This document shows, one piece after another, positions 23,269-32,837 of a DNA stretch of 43,186 nucleotides. The stretch is from Anaerolineae bacterium. GTDB lineage: Bacteria > Chloroflexota > Anaerolineae > Aggregatilineales > Phototrophicaceae. Made by a program: the position numbers and the translations under genes. Position 1 is the stretch's first letter; each line of letters begins with the position of its first letter. Where the stretch lies: assembly GCA_022843385.1 (NCBI GenBank), contig JALHNT010000062.1, positions 1 to 43,186 on the forward strand. The letters are read 5' to 3'. Under the pieces are notes generated by a model, which worked only from the letters and a program-made list of their open reading frames with translations, did no database searches and was not told the origin of the DNA.

Positions 23269-23678
23269 TGCCGTTCCGGTTGGATTGGTACGTGCCACAG
23301 CGGGTGATCGTGATGCAAGTCTGGGGCGATATAAGCAGCGCCGAGATTGGCGAGCAGGATATGGCGCTTGGTCAGATGCTCGACAGCGGCAGCGCGCCGG
23401 TGCATATCATCGGCGATGACCGGCAAGTTCAGCGAACGCCGCACAATCCAGGTGATCTGTGGCGATTTGTCCGGCACATCATGGCCCATCCGTCGCTCGG
23501 CTGGATCATCCTGGTGGGCGAGACCAACCCGATTGCCGGATTTCTGACCTACAGTTTCTTTACCGGCTTCGGCTTTCAGTACCGCCGGATGCAATCATCA
23601 GAAGAAGCGTTGGCGTTTTTGCAAGTCAAGGACAGCAGCCCGAATTGGGATGACGCCGACCCCAATCTGCTGCCATAA
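23265..23678 (+). CDS. Unknown protein coupled to mqnA
   Basis: 137-residue protein. The ATG overlaps the mqnA stop (ATGA), so translation is coupled. A short beta-alpha pattern, VPQRVIVMQVWGDISSAEIGEQDMAL at about 9-34, then APVHIIGDD and SLGWIILVG, looks like the SpoIIAA/STAS-type fold, but key residues are not conclusive. A C-terminal QVKDSSPNWDDADPNLLP tail is polar. No signal peptide. Its place between mqnA and mqnC is the only functional hint. Confidence 0.7.
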   Translation: MMPFRLDWYVPQRVIVMQVWGDISSAEIGEQDMALGQMLDSGSAPVHIIGDDRQVQRTPHNPGDLWRFVRHIMAHPSLGWIILVGETNPIAGFLTYSFFTGFGFQYRRMQSSEEALAFLQVKDSSPNWDDADPNLLP

Positions 23679-23745
23679 AGCAGGGGTAGCCTGTACCCCG
23701 ACATGACAATTGATGTCTCATTATCGAAGGAGAGGGATTAAACCA

Positions 23746-24984
23746 ATGCCCCCGATTGAACCGGCCATCCAGGCCCAAATTGACCAGATACTCGCTCGCG
23801 TCCACGACGGCGGACGCATCAGCTACGATGAAGCCATGACGCTGTATCAGCACGCCGATTTGCTCGACCTGGCTGAGGCGGCCAATGCCCGCCGCCAGCA
23901 AGTGGTGCCAGGGGATGTGGTGACCTACCTGGTTGACCGCAATATCAACTACACCAACGTGTGCGTCACCGACTGCCAGTTCTGTAACTTCTACGCCCTG
24001 CCCGGCGACAAGGAAAAGGGTTATGTCAACAGCAAGCTGATCCTGGGCAACAAGATCAAGGAAGCGCTGGAACTGGGCGCGACCCGCATCCTGATGCAGG
24101 GCGGGCATAACCCGGATCTGCCCTACGAATACTACACCGATCTGGTCAGTTGGATTCACAAGACCTTCCCGACCATCGAGATCAACGCCTTCTCGCCCAG
24201 CGAAATCCAGTACATGAGCGAGATGGGCAATAAGACCTGGCGCGAGACGCTGACCGAACTCAAGGCCTGCGGCATGAGCGGGCTGCCGGGTGGAGGCGGC
24301 GAAATCCTGGATGATGAGATTCGCCACCGGGTGACGCCCAAGAAGATCATGACCGACGACTGGTTCGGCGTGATGAAGGTGGCGCACGAACTCGGTCTGG
24401 TCACCACCGCTACGATGGTCATCGGCTTCCGCGAGGAACTCCGCAACCGCATGAATCACTTACAACGGCTGCGCGACGAACAGGATGACAGCCTGAAGCG
24501 CTTCGGCAACGGCTTCAACGCCTTCATTAGCTGGACAGTACAGATCGAAGGGACGCCGCTGGGTCGCAGCAAATTCGCCAGCGAGTACGGCGCGACCAGC
24601 ACCGAATACCTGCGCCATACCGCCATCGCCCGCATCTTCCTCGACAACATCCCGCACATGAGCGCCAGTTGGCCGACGCAGGGGGCGAAGGTGGGGCAGA
24701 TGGCGCTGCACTTCGGCTGCGATGACTTCGGCAGCACGATGATCGAGGAGAACGTTGTCAGCGCCGCCGGAGCCATCACCAAAGCCAGCCCGGTGATGCT
24801 GCCGCACGAGATTCACCGCCAGATCCGCGAGGCCGGCTTCACCCCGGCGCAACGCAACACCAATTATGAGGTGCTGAAGACCTTCGCACAGACTGACGCC
24901 GAAGCGGAACTTCAGAGCATTCAGGACATCGAGAAAGCCGCCAGTGCCCAGGGCAACTGGGCCGGCGTGACGCTGATCGAATAG
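23746..24984 (+). CDS. mqnC: Cyclic dehypoxanthinyl futalosine synthase (radical SAM)
   Basis: Radical SAM enzyme that closes dehypoxanthine futalosine to the cyclic form. The 412-residue protein has CxxxCxxC as CVTDCQFC at 73-80, followed by the FYALPGDKEKGYV loop and GATRILMQGGHNPDLPYEYY near 111-130, typical of MqnC rather than MqnE. The SGLPGGGGEILDDEIRHR block (about 181-199) and the WTVQIEGTPLG segment near 265 agree. The ATG at 23746 is preferred: GAGGGA lies 8 bases upstream, and the earlier frame start (23710) would add a basic tail unlike the family. The tail beyond about 385 is a little longer than usual. MqnB and MqnD are not nearby. Confidence 0.93.
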   Translation: MPPIEPAIQAQIDQILARVHDGGRISYDEAMTLYQHADLLDLAEAANARRQQVVPGDVVTYLVDRNINYTNVCVTDCQFCNFYALPGDKEKGYVNSKLILGNKIKEALELGATRILMQGGHNPDLPYEYYTDLVSWIHKTFPTIEINAFSPSEIQYMSEMGNKTWRETLTELKACGMSGLPGGGGEILDDEIRHRVTPKKIMTDDWFGVMKVAHELGLVTTATMVIGFREELRNRMNHLQRLRDEQDDSLKRFGNGFNAFISWTVQIEGTPLGRSKFASEYGATSTEYLRHTAIARIFLDNIPHMSASWPTQGAKVGQMALHFGCDDFGSTMIEENVVSAAGAITKASPVMLPHEIHRQIREAGFTPAQRNTNYEVLKTFAQTDAEAELQSIQDIEKAASAQGNWAGVTLIE

Positions 24985-25007
24985 CGGTCAAGCCACGAAC
25001 CAGAACT

Positions 25008-25037
25008 CTGCGCCAGGACGGAGATGCCCTGGCGCAG
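25008..25037. terminator. Strong hairpin after mqnC
   Basis: CTGCGCCAGG (25008-25017) and CCTGGCGCAG (25028-25037) form a perfect 10-bp stem with a 10-base loop, 24 bases after the mqnC stop. No T-run follows on either strand, so an intrinsic terminator is not proved. Confidence 0.45.
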
Positions 25038-25111
25038 CGAACAAGCAGCAGTAAACCTTCTGAGTAGAGCAGAAACTGCCAGCAGTCCCCTTCTGAGTCA
25101 TGATCCACCCA

Positions 25112-25732
25112 TCAAAAGCCTGACCTTGCAAGTAACGTGGAAAAATGGGCAATGCCGGCATGGTGAGCCTTCTGCTTCAGACGGCGAGTCAGGGGGTGGA
25201 ACCAGCGCGGAATGCGGTCACTGGTGTGGGAAAGGGCACTGACAGTTAGCATGAGTGATTGATCCATGCGCCACTCGATCTGGGCAGACCATTCCCCAAC
25301 CTCTTCATGGGCTTCGGTGGTGACGTAAATGAAACCGGCACGACGTGGTTCGTCAATCACCGACCAGATCTCGTTCATGGTGATGCCTTCGACGAGCGTC
25401 CAGCCGAACGGATTGGCGGCACCGATACGCTGCACCAATCGATCACCCGGTTTCATCCGCCGGTCCTCGTGGCTGAAATCGCTGACGTGGGTCATGATTA
25501 ATGGCGGGTAGAAGTGGTACCGCAGCAGATGGTCAGCAGCGCAGGCAAACGAAGCAGCGTTTGCTTTCTCCGACAACACAACTTCATAGTGATGGCGCTC
25601 GAAACGGGCATCAACGGCCTGACCGGGGCGATAGGTCAGCGGAACTGCGCGCCACCGATCCAGATAGGTTGCATCTTGTTCCCTTGCCTGCCCAAAGAAG
25701 ACTATCACCGCGCCACGCTGCTGGGTGTTCAT
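25112..25732 (-). CDS. DUF1990-like protein
   Basis: 206-residue protein that resembles the DUF1990 family. The family signature is the GF-x-Y-x-T-x-x-x-H-x-x-x-GE order, here GFIYVTTEAHEEVGEW at about 130-145, followed by VSALSHTSDRIPRWFHPLTRRLKQKAHH near 161-188. An upstream FYPPLIMTHVSDFSHEDRRMKPGDRLVQRI region also matches the spacing. The start has AAGGAGATG upstream. No signal peptide or membrane segment. It is a lone gene, convergent with mqnC and divergent from the 25925 gene. No enzymatic role is known for the family. Confidence 0.72.
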   Translation of the reverse strand: MNTQQRGAVIVFFGQAREQDATYLDRWRAVPLTYRPGQAVDARFERHHYEVVLSEKANAASFACAADHLLRYHFYPPLIMTHVSDFSHEDRRMKPGDRLVQRIGAANPFGWTLVEGITMNEIWSVIDEPRRAGFIYVTTEAHEEVGEWSAQIEWRMDQSLMLTVSALSHTSDRIPRWFHPLTRRLKQKAHHAGIAHFSTLLARSGF

Positions 25733-25825
25733 TTGGATAACATCTCCTTAACATTGCTTTGGATCGGGTTGGATGCTATATCTGGATTGTCCCGAAAGTT
25801 TAACAAAAAATTGATGGCATGCCGA

Positions 25826-25854
25826 TTGATATTTTAATCATTCTCGCGTATACT
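25826..25854 (+). promoter_or_regulatory. Sigma-70-like promoter of the 25925 gene
   Basis: TTGATA at 25826-25831 and TATACT at 25849-25854 are 17 bases apart. Transcription would start near 25861, which puts the palindrome at 25868-25882 just inside the transcript. Confidence 0.72.
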
Positions 25855-25867
25855 ATGTTAAGTAAAT

Positions 25868-25882
25868 GTTAAATTATTTAAC
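25868..25882. promoter_or_regulatory. Candidate operator, perfect 15-bp palindrome
   Basis: GTTAAAT-T-ATTTAAC is a perfect palindrome about 10 bases after the predicted transcription start of the 25925 gene. Its position fits repression, but no regulator for it is known in the window. AT-richness around it raises the chance of coincidence. Confidence 0.5.
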
Positions 25883-25924
25883 CTTCCGGCTTAAGCGGTA
25901 GGGTAGTGTAAGGGGGTATGCGCA

Positions 25925-26356
25925 ATGGATACAGGTCTTGCCCGCCAGATTGCACTGGCAATTGCCGATCTTATGCAGCCTGTCAGCATATTCCAGTCCT
26001 GCTTTGGTAAGGATTACCGTCTGAAACCGGGAAGCCCCACCCAGGTCTGGGAACTGCATCAGGCTATCAAAGAACAGCAGGTTCTGATCGCCAGCCTGCT
26101 CGATGCGTCAGCACTGGAATCGCCGATCCAACGGCTGCCCCAGTGGTGGAAGTATCAGGAAATGCCGGATGTCGGCACTGTGACGGCCATGATGCAGGAA
26201 GCCTGTCACCTGATCGCCGCCTGTTCCTGTCATGAAGCTAATCCGCAAACGGCACAATCGCCAGTACTAGCTACGGCTCAGCGTGTCCTGGCCGGAATGT
26301 TGCACCCCGCCACGCTGATGATGGCGCAAGATAGAAGTCTGGCGAGAGCCTCGTAG
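25925..26356 (+). CDS. Unknown protein of 143 residues
   Basis: No family is recognised. The protein is soluble, mostly helical, with no signal. It has a short Cys-rich stretch ACSCHEA at about 99-105. The start at 25925 has GGGGG about 8 bases upstream; an ATG 7 bases earlier is in another frame. The gene has its own promoter (25826-25854), a palindrome in the leader (25868-25882) and an intrinsic terminator (26372-26401), so it is a clean single-gene unit. Confidence 0.65.
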   Translation: MDTGLARQIALAIADLMQPVSIFQSCFGKDYRLKPGSPTQVWELHQAIKEQQVLIASLLDASALESPIQRLPQWWKYQEMPDVGTVTAMMQEACHLIAACSCHEANPQTAQSPVLATAQRVLAGMLHPATLMMAQDRSLARAS

Positions 26357-26371
26357 CCCCCCAACCTCAAG

Positions 26372-26401
26372 GGACGCTGACACAGCGTCCTTTTGCGTTT
26401 T
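26372..26401 (+). terminator. Intrinsic terminator after the 25925 gene
   Basis: GGACGCTG (26372-26379) and CAGCGTCC (26383-26390) form an 8-bp stem with a 3-base loop, followed by TTTTGCGTTTT. Confidence 0.88.
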
Positions 26402-26439
26402 CCCAATCTGTTATTTGAACCACATGACCGGTTGACAGA

Positions 26440-26964
26440 CTACCGCAGCCACTCGGCGGAGAGAATCCTGCGCGAGTGGGGCGCGAAGTAGATGATGTAG
26501 GGGTCTTCGTTCTTGAAGGCGAGGAAGGTATTCTTGTCAGTTTTGAAGGACTGATCCGCGATTCGCAGTTGGTAACTGAGTTCTCCGAAAAACGTCGGGT
26601 TGAGGCTCAATCGAATACGCCCTTCAACGATGGCCGGCGCATCTGATTCTAACTCTCGGCGCGTCGCGTTGCGCTGCGACCAGCAGAAAACCCCCATTCC
26701 ACCAAAGCCAATGACGATGACAAGCAAAGCAACCCAACGAGCAGCAGGTGAATTGGATACATTCACCAGGCCGGTTGTCAGTATCCAGGAAAGTGGTGGA
26801 AAGACGAAGAAGGATGCGTACATTCCGCGCGTCTGCCAGATCATCTGATTGTGCAGGATGTGGATCTGTCGCTCGGACAAATCACCAGACCGATTGGCCT
26901 GCAAATCATCCAGTGTGAAATCCAGAACATCCGTCAATGCCTGACCGCTTTTGAGCTTTTCCAT
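26440..26964 (-). CDS. Two-TM protein, tandem paralogue 3
   Basis: 174-residue member of a tandem triplet, third in transcription order. The N-terminal part (about 1-40) reads LKSGQALTDVLDFTLDDLQANRSGDL; two membrane segments lie at about 50-70 and 77-95; a cytoplasmic beta-rich part ends in FLAFKNEDPYIIYF and SAEWLR. It is the most diverged of the three in the N-terminal half, yet the last 30 codons are almost identical to the others. AAGGTCGG precedes its ATG. The gap to the upstream gene is 15 bases. No family is known to me. Confidence 0.75.
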   Translation of the reverse strand: MEKLKSGQALTDVLDFTLDDLQANRSGDLSERQIHILHNQMIWQTRGMYASFFVFPPLSWILTTGLVNVSNSPAARWVALLVIVIGFGGMGVFCWSQRNATRRELESDAPAIVEGRIRLSLNPTFFGELSYQLRIADQSFKTDKNTFLAFKNEDPYIIYFAPHSRRILSAEWLR

Positions 26965-26979
26965 AATTACCGACCTTAA

Positions 26980-27480
26980 CTACCGCAGCCACTCGGCGGA
27001 GAGAATCTTGCGCGAGTGGGGCGCGAAGTAGATGATGTACGGGTCTTCGTTCTTGAAGGCGAGGAAAGCAACTTTATCAATTGACCAGCGTTCATCGTCT
27101 ATGTGGACTTTGTAGACTGGCCCGCCTCTGACTAGCGTTTCGACCACAAGCCTGACCGAACCTTGATATTCATTCACCCGCCGTTTCTGCAAATCCTCAT
27201 CAATCTCCAGCCATTCAGTCCCCGTGACAATTAGGGCTAATCCTGCGATTATCAGCCCCAGGATGCCCATAACAGATGTTGGGTTGGCAGAAAAGGCCAA
27301 CAGGATGCAGATCAATATGCTGCATCCAGACAAAATGGTGAACATCCGCATTGTTTGCTTGCGCTGGTACAAATTCTGCTGCTGTGCCGGGCTGAATTCT
27401 CCCTCGCGGTTGTATTCCAAATCATTCTCGTCGAAGTTGAGTGCATTCATCAGCGCCGCGTCAGGCTTGAGCTTTTCCAT
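26980..27480 (-). CDS. Two-TM protein, tandem paralogue 2
   Basis: 166-residue middle member of the triplet. LKPDAALMNALNFDENDLEYNREGEFSPAQQQ opens it (about 4-35 in the shared pattern), two hydrophobic segments span about 46-63 and 69-86, and a soluble tail with YKVHIDDERWSIDKVAF leads to the common FLAFKNEDPYIIYF ending. It is closer to paralogue 1 than to 3. The ribosome site is weak (AGTAGG), consistent with coupling across 15-base gaps. It is not a fragment: the full domain order is kept. Confidence 0.76.
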   Translation of the reverse strand: MEKLKPDAALMNALNFDENDLEYNREGEFSPAQQQNLYQRKQTMRMFTILSGCSILICILLAFSANPTSVMGILGLIIAGLALIVTGTEWLEIDEDLQKRRVNEYQGSVRLVVETLVRGGPVYKVHIDDERWSIDKVAFLAFKNEDPYIIYFAPHSRKILSAEWLR

Positions 27481-27495
27481 AATGGCCTACTTTAC

Positions 27496-28008
27496 TTACC
27501 GCAGCCATTCGGCGGAGAGAATCTTGCGCGAGTGCGACGCGAAGTAGATGATGTACGGGTCTTCGTTCTTGAAGGCGAGGAAGGTATCCTTGTTGATCTT
27601 CCAGTATTCCTGGTCAATCCGAACGCTGTAGGCCACGCCATTCTTGCCCTGCCCCTCGACATCCAACCGGATGCGCCCTTCGACCTGCTTGACCTTGCCC
27701 TGCTTCAAATCTCTCGACAGTGAAACCCATTCCGAGCCATTGGTGAACAGAAAATACCCAGCCACGCCCATTCCAGCGAACAGGAAAATGATGGCCTGAC
27801 GGGCAGTTGGAATCAGCAGGATGGCGAATAACAGGACGCCGGACAGAATGATGCTGTAGGTCAGCGTCAACTGCTGCCGTTGAAACAGGCGCTGCTGCTG
27901 CGCCGGGCTGAATTCTCCCTGACGGTTGTAATCCAGATCAGTTTCATCGAAGTTCAGCGCGTCCATCAATGAAGCGCCGGGCTTGACTTTATCTTTATCG
28001 AAGAACAT
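27496..28008 (-). CDS. Two-TM protein, tandem paralogue 1
   Basis: 170-residue first member of the triplet. The ATG at 28008 has a strong AAGGAGG 6 bases upstream, which excludes the longer frame start at 28068. The shared KPGASLMDALNFDETDLDYNRQGEFS segment is at about 9-33, membrane segments at about 50-67 and 72-90, and the soluble part ends as the others in SAEWLR. A possible promoter (GGTACA, 17-base gap, TACAAT at 28062-28034 on the minus strand) is seen upstream. The three genes run as one operon. The conserved tail likely binds a common partner; the topology suggests it is cytoplasmic. Confidence 0.76.
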   Translation of the reverse strand: MFFDKDKVKPGASLMDALNFDETDLDYNRQGEFSPAQQQRLFQRQQLTLTYSIILSGVLLFAILLIPTARQAIIFLFAGMGVAGYFLFTNGSEWVSLSRDLKQGKVKQVEGRIRLDVEGQGKNGVAYSVRIDQEYWKINKDTFLAFKNEDPYIIYFASHSRKILSAEWLR

Positions 28009-28198
28009 ACCCAACCTCCTTATCACAGACCTCATTGTATGACGGGGATGACCGCCTGTACCCCCCACAGATTAGGGGTGTCCGCTGGACAATCCGCCTT
28101 TCGATGGAGGCAAAGACATCTCGTTCGACGGAGGCCTGGACAAACGATCCGGTGTTGAATAGAGGATGTCAGAGATGTAGCGCGAAAGGCAAACCACC

Positions 28199-28642
28199 AT
28201 GTACTCATCAATGTATCTCAACCAACTGGTGATGGCCGATTATTACCGGGCGCGTCGCTGGGCGTTCTTCCGCCACCTGCTGGGGATCATCACCCGCCGC
28301 TGCACCTGCCTGTTGCTGCTGGAAGATGTGCTGGGTCAGGCCCACATCGCCGGACAGCATGATGCCGGCATGACCAACGTCGCCATCCGCGACATCGTTG
28401 GCACGACGGCACGCTCGACTGACTTTGACGGCAAGTTCCTGCCGGTGCAGGAGCATACTCTGTTCCGTTGGAGGAGCGTGTTGAAGGCGGCTTATCGCGG
28501 CATTCCGCTGCCACCAGTGGAACTGATGAAAGTCAACGATCAATACTTCGTGGTCGATGGACATCACCGCATCTCGGTGGCACGCCTGCGCGGTCAGAAG
28601 TACATCGAAGCCCACGTCATCGAAATCGAGATCAGCCAGTAA
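28199..28642 (+). CDS. ParB/Srx-fold protein (ParB-like N-terminal domain)
   Basis: 147-residue protein. The second half fits the ParB/sulfiredoxin-like fold: PLPPVELMKVNDQYFVVDGHHRISVARLRG at about 101-130, with the GHHR motif that binds nucleotide in ParB-type proteins, and a final EAHVIEIEI strand. The N-terminal half (about 1-55) is basic and helical and not recognised. There is no HTH domain, so this is not a chromosome-partition ParB. AAAGG lies upstream of the first ATG; a second ATG at 28211 is possible. A terminator follows. Confidence 0.78.
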   Translation: MYSSMYLNQLVMADYYRARRWAFFRHLLGIITRRCTCLLLLEDVLGQAHIAGQHDAGMTNVAIRDIVGTTARSTDFDGKFLPVQEHTLFRWRSVLKAAYRGIPLPPVELMKVNDQYFVVDGHHRISVARLRGQKYIEAHVIEIEISQ

Positions 28643-28675
28643 GCCGGAGCCGGAGCAGCCCTCCGGCTCTTTTTT
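28642..28675 (+). terminator. Intrinsic terminator after the ParB-like gene
   Basis: AGCCGGAG (28642-28649) pairs with CTCCGGCT (28661-28668), followed by CTTTTTT. The stem begins within the stop codon of the gene. Confidence 0.85.
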
Positions 28676-28740
28676 ACCCTCCACCCGCTGCCCAAAGCGC
28701 GGTAGACTTACCCTCTATCGCTTATTCACCCAAAGTCACC

Positions 28741-29022
28741 ATGTCCGAATACGTCACTGTCGAAACTCAGATCACTGATAATCCCCATATCCTGCTGCTG
28801 CTGACCAATCAACGACTGGCGGTAGACGGTGAGGAAGTCTATTCCAGCTACGAGGAAGGCGATGTTGGCTCGCCCATCGCTCAGATGTTGTTCAACGGGG
28901 TGCGCGGCATCGTGGCGCTAACGATCAGCGGGAGTCAGATCACCATCACCCGCGATCCCGATGTCCCCTGGGAAGCGATCATCGATGATGTGCGCGATGC
29001 CTTGCGTGATTTTTTCCTGTGA
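28741..29022 (+). CDS. Nfu N-terminal-domain-like protein
   Basis: 93-residue protein that matches the N-terminal domain of Nfu-type iron-sulfur scaffolds. The early TDNPHILLLLTNQRL segment and the SPIAQMLFNGVRGIVALTISGSQITITRD block (about 43-71) follow that domain's NPNALKF...SPLAxxLFxxxGVxxVxxxxxFITVxK pattern. It lacks the C-terminal CxxC cluster domain, so a stand-alone scaffold role is uncertain. The ATG at 28741 was chosen by similarity; the frame is open much further upstream but without sense. It ends 6 bases before the Thg1-like gene and is probably co-transcribed. Confidence 0.8.
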   Translation: MSEYVTVETQITDNPHILLLLTNQRLAVDGEEVYSSYEEGDVGSPIAQMLFNGVRGIVALTISGSQITITRDPDVPWEAIIDDVRDALRDFFL

Positions 29023-29028
29023 GCCGTG

Positions 29029-29793
29029 ATGAAGTTTGATGAACTCGATGCCCGGATGCGGGTCTATGAAACGGCGCATGACCATTGCGTTCTGCCCGGT
29101 ATCACCATCGTTGCTCGGCTGGACGGGCGTCACTTCACCCGGCTGACGCGCGAACGTCACCCCTTTGACACGCCCTATGACGAGCGCTTCCGCGATATGA
29201 TGGTGGCGACCACCGAGCATCTGATGGGCTGCGGTTTCAAGATCAGCCTGGGCTATACCCAGAGCGATGAGATTTCGCTGTTGTTCCACCGCGACGACAA
29301 CACCTTCGGACGCAAGCTGCGCAAGCTGGAGTCGGTGCTATCGGGCGAGGCCAGCGCCAAATTCTCGCTGCTGCTGGGCGATGTGGCCTGCTTCGACTGC
29401 CGCATCAGCCAGCTCCCGCGCCGCGAGGATGTGATCGATTATTTCCGCTGGCGACAGGAAGATGCCAACCGCAATGCTCTCAACGGTCACTGCTACTGGA
29501 TGCTGCGTGGCGAGGGACAGACAGTGGAGGCGGCCACACAGACGCTCGTCCACCTGTCGGTGGCCGATAAGAATGAACTGCTTTTTCAGCGCGGCGTGAA
29601 CTTCAACGACCTGCCGGATTGGCACAAGCGCGGCGTCGGCCTGTACTGGCAGTTAACCGAAAAACCCGGCATCAACCCCGTCACGGACGAGGCGGTGATC
29701 TCGCGCCGCTGGAAGATCGTCACCGATTATCACCTGCCGCGCAAAGATGAATTCGATGCGCTGGTGCACCGGTTGGTCAGCCAGACCCGCTGA
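29029..29793 (+). CDS. Thg1-like 3'-5' nucleotidyltransferase
   Basis: 254-residue homologue of tRNA(His) guanylyltransferase. Such bacterial proteins add nucleotides in the 3'-5' direction to repair tRNA 5' ends. The family metal-binding blocks are present: ARLDGRHFTRLT at about 29-40 and GYTQSDEISLLF at about 75-86, with PFDTPYDERF in between. EASAKFSLLLGDVACFDCRI follows near 108-127, and WHKRGVGLYW near 201-210. The ATG at 29029 was preferred to the GTG three bases before. It starts 6 bases after the Nfu-like gene. Whether it serves tRNA(His) or general repair is not shown. Confidence 0.9.
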   Translation: MKFDELDARMRVYETAHDHCVLPGITIVARLDGRHFTRLTRERHPFDTPYDERFRDMMVATTEHLMGCGFKISLGYTQSDEISLLFHRDDNTFGRKLRKLESVLSGEASAKFSLLLGDVACFDCRISQLPRREDVIDYFRWRQEDANRNALNGHCYWMLRGEGQTVEAATQTLVHLSVADKNELLFQRGVNFNDLPDWHKRGVGLYWQLTEKPGINPVTDEAVISRRWKIVTDYHLPRKDEFDALVHRLVSQTR

Positions 29794-29834
29794 AGCCGGA
29801 ACAGCACCAGCGAGTCCTGTTCACAAGTGATCGC

Positions 29835-29959
29835 TAGTCCCGCGCCGCCCAGAGCATCCCCCGTGTCATCAGTTCCAACACCGGTGGCATCTCGACGATA
29901 TTCGGGCTGTGACCGAGGCTGCAATAATGCACCCGCCCTTTGCCCGACACCTCCCTCTG
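29835..29959 (-). pseudogene. Relic of a ThuA-like domain gene (C-terminal end only)
   Basis: Read on the minus strand from about 29959 to the stop at 29835-29837, one frame gives GKGRVHYCSLGHSPN followed by MPPVLELMTRGMLWAARD. This is the usual end of ThuA-like (trehalose utilisation-type) proteins, which close with GkGRvFY-x-x-LGH and RGxxWA-like words. Only about 40 codons remain; a stop lies upstream in frame, and no start or nucleotide-binding half is present. It sits between the Thg1-like gene and clpB. Confidence 0.62.
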
Positions 29960-29994
29960 GATAACCCCACCTCTCATCTCATTTTCTAATGTCG

Positions 29995-30011
29995 ATCATA
30001 TGGCATATGAT
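29995..30011. promoter_or_regulatory. 17-bp palindrome upstream of clpB
   Basis: ATCATATG-G-CATATGAT is a perfect palindrome 38 bases before the clpB ATG. It is not the CIRCE element or the HspR HAIR box, the usual operators of heat-shock genes. A clear -10/-35 pair was not found around it. Confidence 0.5.
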
Positions 30012-30048
30012 TACACTGTGGGTTAACACTGCACGTGAGGGGTAATCG

Positions 30049-32655
<2,607 letters not shown>

Positions 32656-32733
32656 GATTGATCCAGCAGCGGAGCATAGCGTTTTGCTGCTGGACAAATA
32701 TGTAATATTGACTTAATATAATTACATGGCGGA

Positions 32734-32770
32734 GGGGCGACACTGAATCAGTGTTGCCCCATTTTGTTTC
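32734..32770 (+). terminator. Intrinsic terminator after clpB
   Basis: GGGGCGACACTG pairs with CAGTGTTGCCCC (one G-T pair) around 32734-32760, followed by ATTTTGTTT. It lies about 80 bases after the clpB stop; an earlier weaker hairpin CCAGCAGC/GCTGCTGG is at about 32665-32695. Confidence 0.85.
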
Positions 32771-32837
32771 AAGCCATCACATCGCGGCTGCCTGCTCATT
32801 GACCGAATACACGAAGTTTAGGGAATGAGTCCTCAAC

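Noticed and set aside
28199..28642. Chromosome-partition ParB
   Set aside because: It has the ParB/Srx-fold GHHR motif but lacks the HTH and dimer domains, and no parA or parS-like site is near.
29960..30048. CIRCE or HAIR element before clpB
   Set aside because: Neither TTAGCACTC-N9-GAGTGCTAA nor CTTGAGT-N7-ACTCAAG is present; only an unrelated palindrome is found.
32708..32726. Promoter-like TTGACTTAATAT after clpB
   Set aside because: The -35-like word has no -10 at a proper distance before the terminator; the region is an AT-rich partial palindrome.
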